DNA from: Balaenoptera acutorostrata
Lineage: Eukaryota; Chordata; Mammalia; Artiodactyla; Balaenopteridae
DNA: 64,000 nt
Assembly: GCF_949987535.1 (NCBI RefSeq)
Contig: NC_080064.1
Span: 46,209,937-46,273,936 of the forward strand
Direction: 5' to 3'
Below, piece by piece: positions 1-10,600 of this stretch; the stretch's first letter is position 1; each line of letters starts with the position of its first letter. Both the position numbers and the translations under genes were made by a program. The notes beneath the pieces are model-generated. The model did not search any database, had not been told where the DNA came from, and saw only the letters and a program-made list of their open reading frames with translations.

Positions 1-98
1 AACTGTGACTCAGGGAGGGAAACTGACTATCAAACTGATGAAGGTATTTGTCAAAACTCATTGAATTTTTTGAAGTTAAAATCTGTACATGTAAGTTA

Positions 99-460
99 CA
101 CATCAATTTTTTTTTTTTTTTTAAAGTTTTACTTGATTTTATTTATTTATTTATTTATTTTTGGCTGTGTTGGGTCTTCGGTTCGTGCGAGGGCTTTCTC
201 CAGTTGCGGCAAGCGGGGGCCACTCTTCATCGCGGTGCGGGGACCGCTCTTCATCGCGGTGCGCGGGCCTTTCTCTATCGCGGCCCCTCCCGTCGCGGGG
301 CACAGGCTCCAGACGCGCAGGCTCAGCAGTTGTGGCTCACGGGCCCAGCTGCTCCGTGGCATGTGGGATCTTCCCAGACCAGGGCTCGAACCCGTGTCCC
401 CTGCATTAGCAGGCAGATTCTCAACCACTGCGCCACCAGGGAAGCCCCACATCAATTTTT
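99..460 (-). mobile_element. CHR-type SINE, long form, with internal 24-bp duplication
   Basis: Antisense copy: a poly(T)/(ATTT)n tail comes first and the tRNA-Glu-like head (gcgccaccagggaagccc) last. The TSD cacatcaattttt is at 99-111 and 448-460, so the body is about 112-447. A 24-bp segment beginning ctcttcatcgcggtgcg is present twice in tandem (from 223 and from 247). The same duplication recurs in the copy at 60.66 kb. Confidence 0.95.
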
Positions 461-522
461 AAAAATAAAAAAGAAAGCAGCCAGAGCACATATTTGTCAT
501 GTCTGAAAAGACTCTGAGAAAT

Positions 523-545
523 GTTTTGTTGTTGTTGTTGTTATT
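523..545. repeat. (TTG)n microsatellite
   Basis: Short run of GTT units, 520s to 540s. No gene association is visible. Confidence 0.85.
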
Positions 546-559
546 ACAAAAGAGATAGA

Positions 560-1060
560 GGGAGGACACAGTTGGTGAGAGGCAGGGCCATGTGGTCTCT
601 CTCTAAGCCCTGTTGGTCTGCCATCACTCTAGTCCACTAAGCCATCAGGAGGCCCCAGGAAGGCTTACCAGGAGAAGGTGGTTCCTACAGATTGCGGGGT
701 CCCACTGGCAGAGAAGGGCTGAGCGAAGACATTCAAGGTGGGTGTGAAAGGCCATGGCACGTCAAGGTCAGAAGCTTGGTCCCATGTGGAGCCAGCGTCA
801 GAAGCATGTAGGGGAATAATGGGGGATGAGGCTCCCAGGTGAGCGGGGTCCGACTGTGGAGGGCTTTGAACACCCGGATAGAGCTGGACTCAGTGTACAG
901 GCAGTAGGAGCCATTGGCTTCTAGAGAGTGCTGACCTGAGCTTTTCTTGGAGGAATGAATCCATTCTTGGGGGAGGGGGGCGAGGGGTGTTGCTTGCTGG
1001 CTCATGTGAGGCTGGATTTGGAGGGGCCAGAACTGGGGGGAGGGGGAGTCCCAGGGTATG
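560..1060 (+). mobile_element. L2-like degraded segment
   Basis: Wording such as 'gagggctttgaacacccgg' and 'gagccattggcttctagagag' resembles the L2 3' region that precedes its short terminal repeats. It is strongly degraded, with no coding potential. Bases 560-680 are not recognised. Confidence 0.45.
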
Positions 1061-1291
1061 GAGACACACAGAAGAAAGGCAGGGTCTGAAGGAAGCTGGG
1101 GTTTGAATGCCAGCAGCCTAGTGCACGCCCCAAGGCCACAGCACCAGGTGGAGGAGCAGGGCCAGACTCACGGAGCTGAATTCAGAGTTCAGCAGAGCGT
1201 GGACTGGGGTGAAGGCAGGCAGGGCAGGGAGGAGGTGAACACTATGGCCAAGGCCTGGGGTCCAAACCTGGCCCTTCTACTCACTTCCACA

Positions 1292-1465
1292 GCGGTGTGA
1301 CCTTGGACAATATTAACGATCTCTCTAAGCCTCAGTTTTCCCATCTGAAAAAAATGGTGCTATTAATAGTACCTATCTCATAGAATATTCCAAAGATAAA
1401 ATGAGATGATACATACACAGCTCTGAATACTGGGCCTGGCTCACAGTAAATACAGAACATGTGTT
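1292..1465 (+). mobile_element. MIR SINE
   Basis: The MIR core is recognisable as gtgtgaccttggacaa, then cctcagttttcccatctg, then a 3' part (atgagatgatacatac...ctggctcacagtaaata). Confidence 0.85.
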
Positions 1466-1539
1466 GGGTTTTTCCCTTCTGATCACCCTCTATTCTCAGT
1501 CCCCTCCCCCAGTCTCTTCTTTCCATGAGCACCCACTCC

Positions 1540-2200
1540 AGTGAATTCCATATATGACCCTAAATATACATGTATCTTTGTAAAATTTGTAGCATTGTTT
1601 TGGGTGCCAGAGGTCTCATTCTGTATCTTTCATTCCCCCCCACACACATACTCAACACTACATGTTTGAAGAGCTCTTTGTTGCTTCCTGTTACTCTATA
1701 GCTTTCTGAGCATACATCCACCCCATTTTATTCATTCATTACCCCCTGGTGATGGACACCTACACTGCCTTGAATTTCTCCCTCTTATAAATAATTCCTT
1801 GACAAACACCCTTGTATACATCATGGATGAGTCCCTTGTGGACCTGTGTGAGCATTTCCCTGGCATACCCGGGGGTGCACCGGGGGTACAGTTGCTACCT
1901 TACGGGACACACGCCTACTTAACTTTACTATTGTTAGGCTGCTTTCTAGGATGACCCACCAGCAGCATGTGAGAGCATCTACGTCCTGCATGCCTGCCAG
2001 CACTTGGTGTTACCCACCATTCTAATTTTTGCCTCTATGATGAATGTAAGGTGCTAACACTTTCATTTGTGTTTCTTGCATTGTTAGCGCGTATAAGCAG
2101 CTCTTCACGCACTTGTCGGCCATTTGGGCTTCTCTTTCTGGAAATTACTTGTGTCCTTTGCACATTTTTCTGCTGGGTTTCCTGGTCTGTCTTCCTGTCA
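1540..2200 (-). mobile_element. Ancient L1/HAL1-type LINE fragment, antisense
   Basis: Antisense wording of the L1 ORF2 3' half can be read: 'cccaccagcagcatgtgagag', 'gccagcacttggtgttaccc', 'attctaatttttgcctctatg', then 'cggccatttgggcttctc'. It is heavily mutated and has no open frame of note. Confidence 0.65.
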
Positions 2201-2797
2201 GGGGCTCCACAACCAGCATTGAGGACAGCCTACAGCACCTGCCTCAGAGCAGGTCTGTCCTCTGGGGATGGGGAGGTCAGGTTGGCATGAGGGGCCTGAG
2301 CTCTGGCAAACCATTGCCCTTGGTCCCGGGTGGCGTTGCCATCGAATTGCTGTCATTTCATAAGTCTTCCCTGAGTGCTTACCCTGTTTGGGCTCCAAGG
2401 ACCCAAACGACTTGTGCTGCTCTTGCTTCTAAGGACTCATGGTGCAGTGAGGGAAGCAGACTGGGCAGAAGAGACTTATTCCAAAGATTAAATGAGATGC
2501 TGCATATAAAGTCCTTCCCCGTTAGAGCCCCTGTCCCTCTTGATGGTCCTGGCTTGGGTAATGGAGGAAAAATTTATCACTGCAGCATGGAATCCACAGC
2601 TACCTTCTAGGGAAGGCCGCTCTGAAAATGGAAGGCCCTTTGGGCCTCCAAAAGGATGCCTGGGGCCAAGTTTAGGGCAAGGGGTCTTGGAGAACAGCTT
2701 AGCTTACCTGGGGAAAATTTGGGAGGGGGATGGAGTTGTGAGGAAGGGGATGGAGTTGTGAGGAAGGGCTGAGGAAGAGGGAAGAGGGGAGAGGAGA
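2200..2797. other. Intergenic, mostly unrecognised
   Basis: I see no gene or clear repeat family, apart from a MIR-like trace near 2420-2520 and a tandem duplication of about 21 bp (ggatggagttgtgaggaa twice) at 2726-2768. Confidence 0.5.
2726..2768. repeat. Two-copy tandem duplication, unit ~21 bp
   Basis: The phrase ggatggagttgtgaggaa occurs twice in direct succession with near-perfect identity. This suggests a recent slippage-type duplication. Confidence 0.85.
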
Positions 2798-2938
2798 AGG
2801 GAAGTCCCTGGTGGCTTAGTGGTTAGGATTCTGGGCTTTCACTGCTGGGACCCAGGTTCAGTCCCTGGTCTGGGAACTAAGATCCTGCAAGCTGCGCGGT
2901 GTGGCAGAAAAAAAAAAAAAAAAAGAGGGGAGAGGAGA
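2782..2938 (+). mobile_element. CHR-type SINE, short form
   Basis: A tRNA-like head (gaagtccctggtggcttagtgg), then ctgggaactaagatcctgca and an A-tail ending about 2924. The TSD agaggggagaggaga flanks the body at about 2784-2797 and 2924-2938. Confidence 0.92.
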
Positions 2939-3352
2939 TAAGAGATGGGATGAGGTCTGTAGAGTCAAGAGGCCCAAGCATAAATCTCAGTTATGAGCAG
3001 GGATGTCTAATATTCAATTTCAAGTCACTGGAACTACTCCTCGGTCTCCTTAACCCTTAGCAAAGCCCACCACCTCCTCATTTGCTGTAGCTGAGTGTTT
3101 TGTGGAAATGGAGGCAGGGGGTTAGTTTCTGGCCAAGTTTCATGGCTTATGACAAAAGTCTGCACCCACAGGCCAGTGAGATAGTCCAAAAACTGAGCAA
3201 ATACAGCCAAAGCAAGAATTTGGAATTGGGTAATCATGGAAATACAAGTCAGTCCCTGGGTAATGTGCAGAAATGTGAAATGTGGAGGAGTTAACTTCCA
3301 AGGGTGAATGGAGGGTGGGAGGCGATCTTATTTAATTCGAAGAGGGTTTTGT

Positions 3353-3579
3353 AGCAGATTGTATTTTCTTTTTTTTTTTTTTTAATTTTATTTATTTATT
3401 TTTGGCTGCGTTGGGTCTTCGTTGCTGTGCACGGCCTTCAGTAGTTGTGGCACACGGACTTAGTTGCTCCGTGGCATGTGGGATCTTCCTGGACCAGGGC
3501 TCAAACCCGTGTCCCCTGCATTGGCAGGTGGATTCCCAGCCACTGCACCACCAGGGAAGCCCCAGCAGATTGTATTTTC
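3353..3579 (-). mobile_element. CHR-type SINE, internally deleted long form
   Basis: The TSD agcagattgtattttc at 3353-3368 and 3564-3579 gives a 195-bp body. It has the long-form tail and head but lacks most of the middle, so it is either an internally deleted copy or a separate short subfamily. Confidence 0.95.
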
Positions 3580-4505
3580 CAAAAATGATTCCAATAATAT
3601 AATCCCCTCCCATATGCTCCTCTTTTAATATGACTTTGACCCTCCTCCTATCAAATCAAGAGACGGGGTCTGTGTGTCCTTTCTTTGAACCTGCGTGGAC
3701 CTTGATGACTGCCTTGACCAACAGAGTGTGGCAGAAGTGACACTATTGGGGACTTCCCTGGTTGCGCAGTGGATAAGAATCTGCCTGCCAATGAATGCAG
3801 GGGACACAGGTTTGATCCCTGGTCCGGGAAGATCCCATATGCCACTGAGCAACTAAGCTTGTGCGCTACAACTACTGAGCCTGTGCTCTAGAGCTTGCAT
3901 GCATGCTGCAATACTGAGCCCACTACCGAAGCCCATGTGCCTAGAGCCTGTGCTCCGCGACAAGAGAAGCCACCGCAAGGAGAAGACCGCGCACCGCAAT
4001 GAAGAGTAACCCTCACTCGTCACAACTAGAGAAAGCCCATGCATGGCAACGAAGACCCAACGCAGCCAAAAATAAATAAATAAATAAATTTTAAATCTAA
4101 AAAAAAAAAAGTGACACTATTTTTATGACTAAGGCTAGGTCATAAAAATGCCAAGCATGTCTGCTTTGTTCTCTTGGAGAATTCATTGTGGTGCAAGCCA
4201 GCTACCATGACTGCCCTAAAACTGCCATGCTGTGAGGAAGCCCAAGCTCTTTACATGGAGGGATCACGTGGAGAAGTCCAGAGAAGGGTGCTTGGCTATC
4301 CCCCAGCTGCTCAGCCCTCTGCTGTTCCATCTTCAGCTGCTGTCTAACTACATCACATGGGGGACCCTGAGCCAGGACAGCTCAGCTGTACCCTTTCCAA
4401 ATTCCTTGCCCACAGAAATCACGAGAGGGAAGACAACGATTGCTGTTATTTTAAGCCAGGAAGGTTTGATATGATTTGTTACACAGCAATAGATAATCCA
4501 AATGG
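3575..4505 (+). mobile_element. MLT1-like LTR (ERVL-MaLR), interrupted by a SINE
   Basis: MLT1 landmarks in order: 'gaagtgacact', 'ggctaggtcataaaaatg', 'gtgaggaagcccaag', 'gaccctgagccaggac', 'ttttaagccaggaag' and 'ttacacagcaatagataat'. The copy is a solitary old LTR split by the CHR SINE at 3748-4109. No retroviral coding sequence adjoins it. Confidence 0.8.
3735..4121 (+). mobile_element. CHR-type SINE, long form, inside the MLT1 LTR
   Basis: The TSD aagtgacactatt (3735-3747 and about 4110-4121) brackets a body at 3748-4109 that ends in an (AAAT)n and poly(A) tail. The insertion cleanly splits the LTR, so it is younger than the LTR. Confidence 0.95.
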
Positions 4506-4509
4506 GTTT

Positions 4510-5940
4510 ATACTTATTTTATTATCAGTCTTTCCTGGTAGACTGTAGTTTCTGTTTTCTGCTCTATCCCCAGCAGTTAGCCCGGAATGTACTATGCTCC
4601 ACAGATATTTGTTGTATAAATGAAAGTTAACAGACCATATCAGCATGGTGTTGGGGGAACCAAAGGGGATGTGGGAGCCCAGGGAGGCTCCTAACCCAGA
4701 CTGGGAGATCTGGGAAGGCTCCCTGGAGGAAGCAGTGCTGCTCTGAGTCCCTGGGCAGGGCTAGACACACAGGAATATTATTCCTCATCTCTGGTGCTGC
4801 TTGTTTGTTCTTGGCCCAAATGAGGCTTCCTGGCTTGATGTGCATCCACTAGGCCAATCCCTGTGTCCATTTGCGGGCTTCCTCTTCCCCCTCCCTGTTG
4901 CAGTTGCAGCTCTCTTTTCTCCCTCCTTTGTTGGGCCTGCGGGCTCACTCCTTCTGCCTCCTCTGACTCTGGGTCTGGCTGGAGAAAATTAAGTCAATGG
5001 GGAGGGAGGAGTTGACAAATAGATGGTCTAGTAATTGAATTTTTTTTTTTTTCGGCTCTAGCCCTCTCTTCACCCCACAGAGAGCAGGAGGAATTAGCTC
5101 TCTAGACAGTGGGTTTTCCTTGCTAAGGAGCTCTGGTGTTGCCTTCCCTGCCTAGACCAGCAGGTAGGAGAGGGGAGTGGCAAGCAGGAGCCTTCTTAGG
5201 ATCCTCTAGGCTAAGCCTTGCACGGAGAAGGAAACTGAGGCCCAGGGAGGGGAGGGATTCTCTGAAGGCCCTAAGTGGGTTAACATCTGAGCTAGGACTA
5301 GAAGGGAAGGCAGCTGGGGCCAGCCCTTGAACTGCCCCAGGATTGTGGCGGGGAGCAGAGACTGCAAAGGCCTTGGTGTGTAGCAGGGACACAGGGGCAG
5401 CAGTCTACAGGAAACCTGGGGCTCCTGGTCCCTGGCAGTCCCTATACCATTGGTTGGGGTTTCCTTGTCTGGGAGGGGGTGGAGTTGGTAGGGTGGCCAG
5501 GCTGCTGGGCACCCAGGAGGTGATGCCTGTTGCTCTGCAGGTCCAGCCACCCTGCAGGACCTGGTTACCTTGCAGGTCTCTCTTCATTGTAGAGTACCCT
5601 CTATGGGCAGAGGTGGGTGCCAGGGGGTTGGTAGTGACCTTGGGCAGAGGGTTGGCAGGACTGGAAATAACCCGGCCACGTGCTCTAAATCTCACCATTC
5701 TGAAAAATGAAATGGCCTCTTGGATCTCACGCAGCTGCAGTGAGTTATGGAGGGCACCACTCATAGAAGCCCTCCATCAGTAGGGCCCGTTACTGCCTCA
5801 TTGTCCAGATGATGACACTGAGGCTCCAGGAGGCCCTCCCTGGTTCTGGGTTTCAGGCTACCAAGTGGCAGCCCCGGGATTCAAACCCAGAATCACCGAG
5901 CTCCCAAGCCCTCTGCTCACCCAGGCTTCTCGGCTCCTCC
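4510..5940. other. Intergenic, no gene recognised
   Basis: Mostly unique-looking DNA. A MIR-like 3' end lies near 4560-4625 and a T-run at 5040-5052. Overlapping ORFs of 60-146 codons at 5123-5783 occur in several frames on both strands, lack splice or domain support and look like chance in GC-rich sequence. Confidence 0.5.
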
Positions 5941-5952
5941 TCCTCCAACCCT

Positions 5953-6073
5953 GTGGGGGTGGGCGCCGGGGCAGGGGGTGGGGGGATGGGGGGCGGGGGG
6001 GATGGGGGGATGGGGGAGGGGGAGGGGGGAGGGAGGATGGAGGAGGGCGGGGGGGAGGGGGGAGGACAGGGGC
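5953..6073 (+). repeat. G-rich low-complexity block
   Basis: About 120 bp of G-runs broken by single A or T (gggggatgggg, gggaggggg and so on). Many overlapping G-quadruplex patterns are possible. The low-complexity Gly/Glu-rich ORFs read across it are artefacts of the composition. Confidence 0.9.
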
Positions 6074-6099
6074 CCTCCTTGCCCGGGGGCAGCTGCGGG

Positions 6100-6190
6100 G
6101 CTCCGGAGGCGCTTGATTTATTAAGCTAATGTTCTAGCGCATTTACCCCATCCCATAATGAGCTGTTTCCACCAGGGGGTGTCTGCAGAG
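6100..6190. promoter_or_regulatory. Candidate regulatory segment with CTCF-like core
   Basis: An AT-rich homeodomain-like stretch (gatttattaagctaatg) is followed at 6169-6185 by ccaccagggggtgtctg, close to the CTCF core CCACCAGGGGGCGC. The match is by eye to the known consensus. Occupancy is an inference. Confidence 0.4.
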
Positions 6191-6560
6191 TGACTGCGGG
6201 ATTCCAGCCGCTCCAGGAGGGAGGCAGGGGTGGCTGGCGGTGGGCTGTGCGGGTCTGGGCGTCTGGCCACCCGGGGAGGGGTGAGGTTGGAAAGTCTGGG
6301 TTGAAAAATCACCCCCTGGTGCGGGGCGTGCTGAGGGGAGGCGGGAGGCTGGTGCAGTCTGGGAGCAATCCAACATTTCTCCCTGGGCCAGCCTGGTGCA
6401 GCCTCCCAGCGACCCAGGGGCCTGGGAGGGAGCTCTGGCTCCAGCATTCTGGCCCGGTTCCTCCCTGCCTGCCCCTCTTCCTCAAACTTCTGAGGATTCT
6501 GAGCTTAGCCTGCCTACTGTCTGCTTGTCATCCCTACAGAGCTGGCATTTCTGTGGCTTG
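6190..6560. other. Intergenic, GC-rich, unrecognised
   Basis: No repeat family or gene signal was recognised. The frames on both strands are short and mutually overlapping. Confidence 0.4.
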
Positions 6561-6740
6561 ATGTGACAGTTACGTACTTTGCAGCCAGACAGATCTAGGT
6601 TCAAATCTAAGCCCCCCTGTGACCTTAGGGGGGAATCCCTGACCTCTCTGGGCCTCAATTTCCCATTTTAATATGGGGATAAGAAGCTGTGTTTTGTGGG
6701 GTTATCACTGAGGATCAGTGATAATGCATGAAGAGCTGTG
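6560..6740 (+). mobile_element. MIR SINE
   Basis: 'gcagccagacagatctaggttcaaat' (5' half), 'tgtgacctta', 'gggcctcaatttcccatttt' and 'atggggataa' follow MIR order. Confidence 0.85.
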
Positions 6741-6966
6741 TACAGGGTGATAAACCTTGCCTTGGCCACCTGGCCTGCAAACAGTGGGGCAGACCTACTG
6801 GGCCACATAACCCGGACCCGGTATGCCCCGTGCACAGCAGATGCCATGATCCTGAGATGGGCCCCTCACACACAGCAAATGCCTGCTGACAAGCCCATGC
6901 TGCAGGCAGCTCAGAGGCTTTGCTTTCCTCAAGCAGGGCAAGCAGTGCTTGGTATTTGACTTTAAG

Positions 6967-7355
6967 AAACCTGATTCCTGGACTTCCCTGGTGGTGCAAT
7001 GGTTAAGAATCTGCCTGCCAATGCAGGGGACACAGGTTCGAGCCCTGGTCCGGGAAGATCCCGCATGCCACAGAGCAACAAAGCCTGTGTGCCACAACTA
7101 CTAAGCCTGTGCTCTAGAGCCCGCAAGCCACAACTACTGAGCCCATGTGCCACAACTACTGATGCCTGTTCACCTAGAGCCCGTGCTCCACAACAAGAGA
7201 AGCCACCACAATGAGAAGCCCGTGCACTGCAATGAAGAGTAGCCCCGCTCGCCACAACTAGAGAAAGCCCGTGTGCAGCAACGAAGACCCAACACAGCCA
7301 AAAATAAATAAAATAAATAAATTTATTTTAAAAAAACCCCCAAAAACCTGATTCG
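6967..7355 (+). mobile_element. CHR-type SINE, long form
   Basis: The TSD acctgattc (6969-6977 and about 7346-7354) encloses a full-length body, head ggacttccctggtggtgcaa to tail aaaataaataaaataaat. Confidence 0.95.
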
Positions 7356-7440
7356 TTTCTCCTTCACCAAAGTCGGAATCCCTCAGAGCCTGGACTCTGC
7401 CAGATTGGGTGACCCGCTCAGTGGTAAAACTGTTCCACTT

Positions 7441-7527
7441 GGCACTCATTCTTTTTTTTTTTTTCTTTAACGTGTTTATTGCTATATTTTTTCTTTAGCA
7501 TGTGTCTGGTATCCAGAAGGCACTCAT
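7441..7527 (-). mobile_element. Possible very short retroposed insert
   Basis: Direct repeat ggcactcat at 7441-7449 and 7519-7527 flanks about 69 bp. Read on the minus strand, the insert ends with AATAAA about 9 bp before an A-rich tail, the layout of a 5'-truncated retrocopy. The parent RNA is not identifiable. MIR-type 'ggcacatagtagg' wording could also explain one of the repeats. Confidence 0.35.
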
Positions 7528-7529
7528 CA

Positions 7530-8690
7530 AGGGGTAGCTATCACTGCTCTTCAGATTGGAGAAGATGCTCTCCCACTGGCTCTGTCCCCTAGGAGGGAAA
7601 ATAGGACGACTAGCATGGGTCTTTTGAGGTGGATACCTTCTGGCATGGTGTGCAAGGCCCGCTCATCTTCCCCAGGAACTGTCACCCCAATTTTCCACAG
7701 CAGGGCAGTTGAGAGACTTGCCCAGGCATCTGGCACACAAGTGGCCAAGCAAAGACTGACACCCAGTCTGCTGGACTCCCAAACCAGTGCCCCTGCCTCT
7801 CCTCACTAGAGGTCACTGAGGGAGCAGACCTGCTGAAGACAGGACAAAGGTGAGTTCTCTCAGCTTCTTTCTTGCAGCAGGTTAACCAGACTTGGGCTCT
7901 GGGTGAATATGGGATTTTGTGGACCCTTTTTAGGAAGGGCTGAGTTTGGAGGAAGAGAGTCTTGGAGGGGCCTGCCCCACTACTGGGTACCTTGCCCCTG
8001 TTGCCTTGGTTTTTGTCCCTCGCTCAATTCAGAACCTCCCCTACTTCCTGAAAGAGAACTGAACTGCCCGAAATTGTTCATAAGCAAGTGGGATGGACTG
8101 AAGGTTAAGGCAGAGATGGACAAGGCTGTTTCTGGTCATGCTTTATAGCAAAGAGCCTAACAGAATCCATACTTGATGTTCTGTTCCCCGTGCCCCTGCC
8201 CGGCTGCCTGCCCGGGGGCACTGCCCCGTCTTGCCCTCTCACAGACGGCTTGCTCACCTTCGCCAGCCTTGGTACTACTGTTCCCTCCTCGCCGGCTTCC
8301 CTCTGCATGGCCGGTGCCTGGAGTGGTTAGTCCTTTTTCAGTCCCCGCCTGATCCAGGGAAGCCCTCCAGCCACCCCCCCCCCAACCTTCCTGGCTTCTG
8401 TTGTCTTTGTAGTCTTCATCTGCAGGGCCTTTGTTGATTGCCTGTCCCCTTCTAGAATGGAAGCTCTGTGAGAGCAGGGACTTGGGCAGCTTTGTGCCCA
8501 GGACACCCCCAGCAAAGCGGTGGCGAATAATCCACTTTAAGCTCTTTTTTTTCTCAAACTCACCTGTGCCCCAGATCCTGGCTTAAATTTGCACACCTGA
8601 GTTTACCTCAGGACTCCAGGCACTTTATAGCCACACCGTCTCCCACTTTTGCTAACACTCGGTGTTTGCCCTAAACAGACACTACCATGT
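7530..8690. other. Intergenic, no gene recognised
   Basis: Degraded MIR/L2-like fragments (for example 'gggcagttgagagacttgccc' near 7705 and 'ctgtgagagcaggg' near 8468) lie within otherwise unrecognised sequence. A C-run at 8376-8385 is the only low-complexity item. Confidence 0.4.
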
Positions 8691-8830
8691 GCTTTCCACA
8701 TATTAACTTAATCCTCACAAAACCCCCTTGAGGTAGGCACTGTTATTATCAGCATGCCCGTTTTACAGATGAGGAAACTGAAGCTAGAGAGAGCTGGTCC
8801 AGTCCTACACCGTGAGTGAGTGGCAGGGCT
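8690..8830 (-). mobile_element. MIR SINE, antisense
   Basis: 'tattaacttaatcctcacaa', 'ggtaggcactgttattatc' and 'ttttacagatgaggaaactg' are the standard antisense MIR series. Confidence 0.85.
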
Positions 8831-9059
8831 GGGGTTGAAATGGAGATGGTTGGTCCTCTGGAACCCCTACTGCAGACTGCATCTAGAAGCAGCAAGATGC
8901 TCTCACCTGCCGCTCAGGGGGCAACCTCCCCACCACCCCTATCCCCACTGCTCCCTGGATGGCTTTTCAGAGTATTTCTTCCAAATACATATGATGTTTG
9001 TTCCAAACTGTACATGTCTGGATGAGCAAACTTTCCTCCATCTTTTACACATTTAACAG

Positions 9060-9440
9060 AATCCAGCGTGAGAGAAAAGGACAGTACTTAAGGAGATGGG
9101 AGCCTCTGCTGGAACCCAATGGAACTGGGTCTGGGGGAGGGATGGGCACGGTCTACAAAGCCTCCTGGAATCTTTTTGTCTCTCTGAACCCCTCATCTGC
9201 CCCTTCCTCATGCTCCTCCCTTTCATTCGTCCTCTCTGGGCTCCAAGTGGACGAAAACCTCCCTTATCTGGGCTCTGAAGCACTTATACACCTTTCAGTT
9301 CCCAGGGGAAGAGAGAGAATCTAATTGGCTGAGTTTGGACCAGGTAGGTCCAGTGGGGCCCTGTCACCTGTGACTGGGGGAGAGGGTGTGAGGGACACAC
9401 ATGGTGGTCATGGCCTTGGCCTGTGTGTGGAGGTGTAGTC
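9060..9440. other. Intergenic, unrecognised
   Basis: No repeat family or gene signal was recognised. The overlapping short frames on both strands carry no domain or splice support. Confidence 0.4.
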
Positions 9441-10340
9441 TTCAGAGGAGAGGGGCGGCAGTGAGCTGTTCAGGCAGCACTAAAAGTACCTGCTATGGCC
9501 ATGAAGGTCCTTGAAGGCTAAACTAAGGGACTTATCCTCGAGGGGTTGTTCAAGCCAAGAAGTAGCAGAAGCTGATTCACAGCTGAAGGCTTGCTTTGGC
9601 TGCTGGAGGTGGAGGTGGGCTACGGAGAGACCAGTGAGGGGCCCATTACTCCTGTGTTAGGTGGTGATGGCCTGGACGTGGGCACAGCGCCCCTGAAGAG
9701 GAAGCAGTGGCACATGCTGCCTCCTTCTCTGGGCCATTTTTATTTCCTCCCTCCTGGGCCAGCTCTAAGACCCATCTATTGATTCTGAGCCCTTACTCCA
9801 TGCCAGGCCCTGTGCTGGGTGCTGAGGTGCTCACTGCTGTGGGAGAGACAGGACATGGACACATACCTCGCTTACACCGGGGAGTTGATGTGTGGGGAAG
9901 GAAGGTCAGGCGAAGTGCTTCTGAAGATCCCAGGAGGCCAAAATTACTTGGGGTTGGGGCCTGGGGCGGGAGGGAGGATCTGGGCCATATCTTGCAGAGT
10001 TAGCATGAGGCAGGCCCGGAAGAACAGGTAGGAATTGAATGCATGGAGCCATGGGTGAAGGACTTTCCGGGTGGAAGGGACAGCGTGGGCAAAGGCCTGG
10101 GGTTGGCAAAGTATGCAGCGTGGCTGGCAGCTCTATGAGTGGGGTGTGTGGAGCTGAGTAATGGGAGGTGGAACTAGGGGAAGGCAGGAACCTTCCTTCG
10201 TGGAACATTTTAAATGCCAAGCTAAGGGGTTTAGACTTTATGCTGCGGCAGTGAGGAGCCCTTGACCGTGAGCAGATAGTGATGTGGTCAGTGTTTCGCT
10301 TCAGGACCCTGATAAGTTAAACCAGCGAGGAAGGCACTCA
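9440..10340 (+). mobile_element. L2 LINE, degraded, two abutting pieces
   Basis: L2 3' wording: 'catgccaggccctgtgctggg', 'gggcaaaggcctggggttgg', 'aagctaaggggtttagacttt' and 'agatagtgatgtggtcag'. The 9480-9650 part ('ctttggctgctggaggtgg') matches the extreme L2-type 3' region. No intact ORF. Confidence 0.7.
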
Positions 10341-10525
10341 GGCCTTCGGAGTGCCAGGGTCTGGGGGACACGTTGGTGCCTTGAAATCCTCCTCTGAATT
10401 GCCCATCCCCATATCCCAGGGCCTTTGGGAACACAGCAGGGTGGTCGATGAGGCCAGGAGAGGTTTGTGCAGGCACAAGGTGGCCATGGTAGCGGCCACA
10501 GGGCTGAGGGCCTGCAGAAGCTGCT

Positions 10526-10600
10526 GATGGCTGAAAGGTAATTAACAATTGTAATCACTCCTGTCATGACATCATTAAACTCCGATTGCACCGGCTGGGC
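10526..10600. promoter_or_regulatory. Candidate conserved noncoding element, homeodomain-type motifs
   Basis: This non-repetitive AT-rich stretch contains ggtaattaac, caattgtaatcac and tgacatcattaaa. Dense TAATTA, ACAATTG and TGACATCA motifs set between GC-rich flanks resemble developmental enhancer cores. Conservation cannot be checked from one sequence. Confidence 0.35.

Noticed and set aside
431..447. SINE head word gccaccagggaagcc as a CTCF site spread by CHR SINEs
   Set aside because: It matches CCACCAGGG but then has AAG instead of GGC in every copy seen, so the core is incomplete.
3360..3600. CRISPR-like spaced repeats from the many recurring SINE words
   Set aside because: Recurrence is explained by dispersed SINE copies with TSDs and tails in a mammalian genome.
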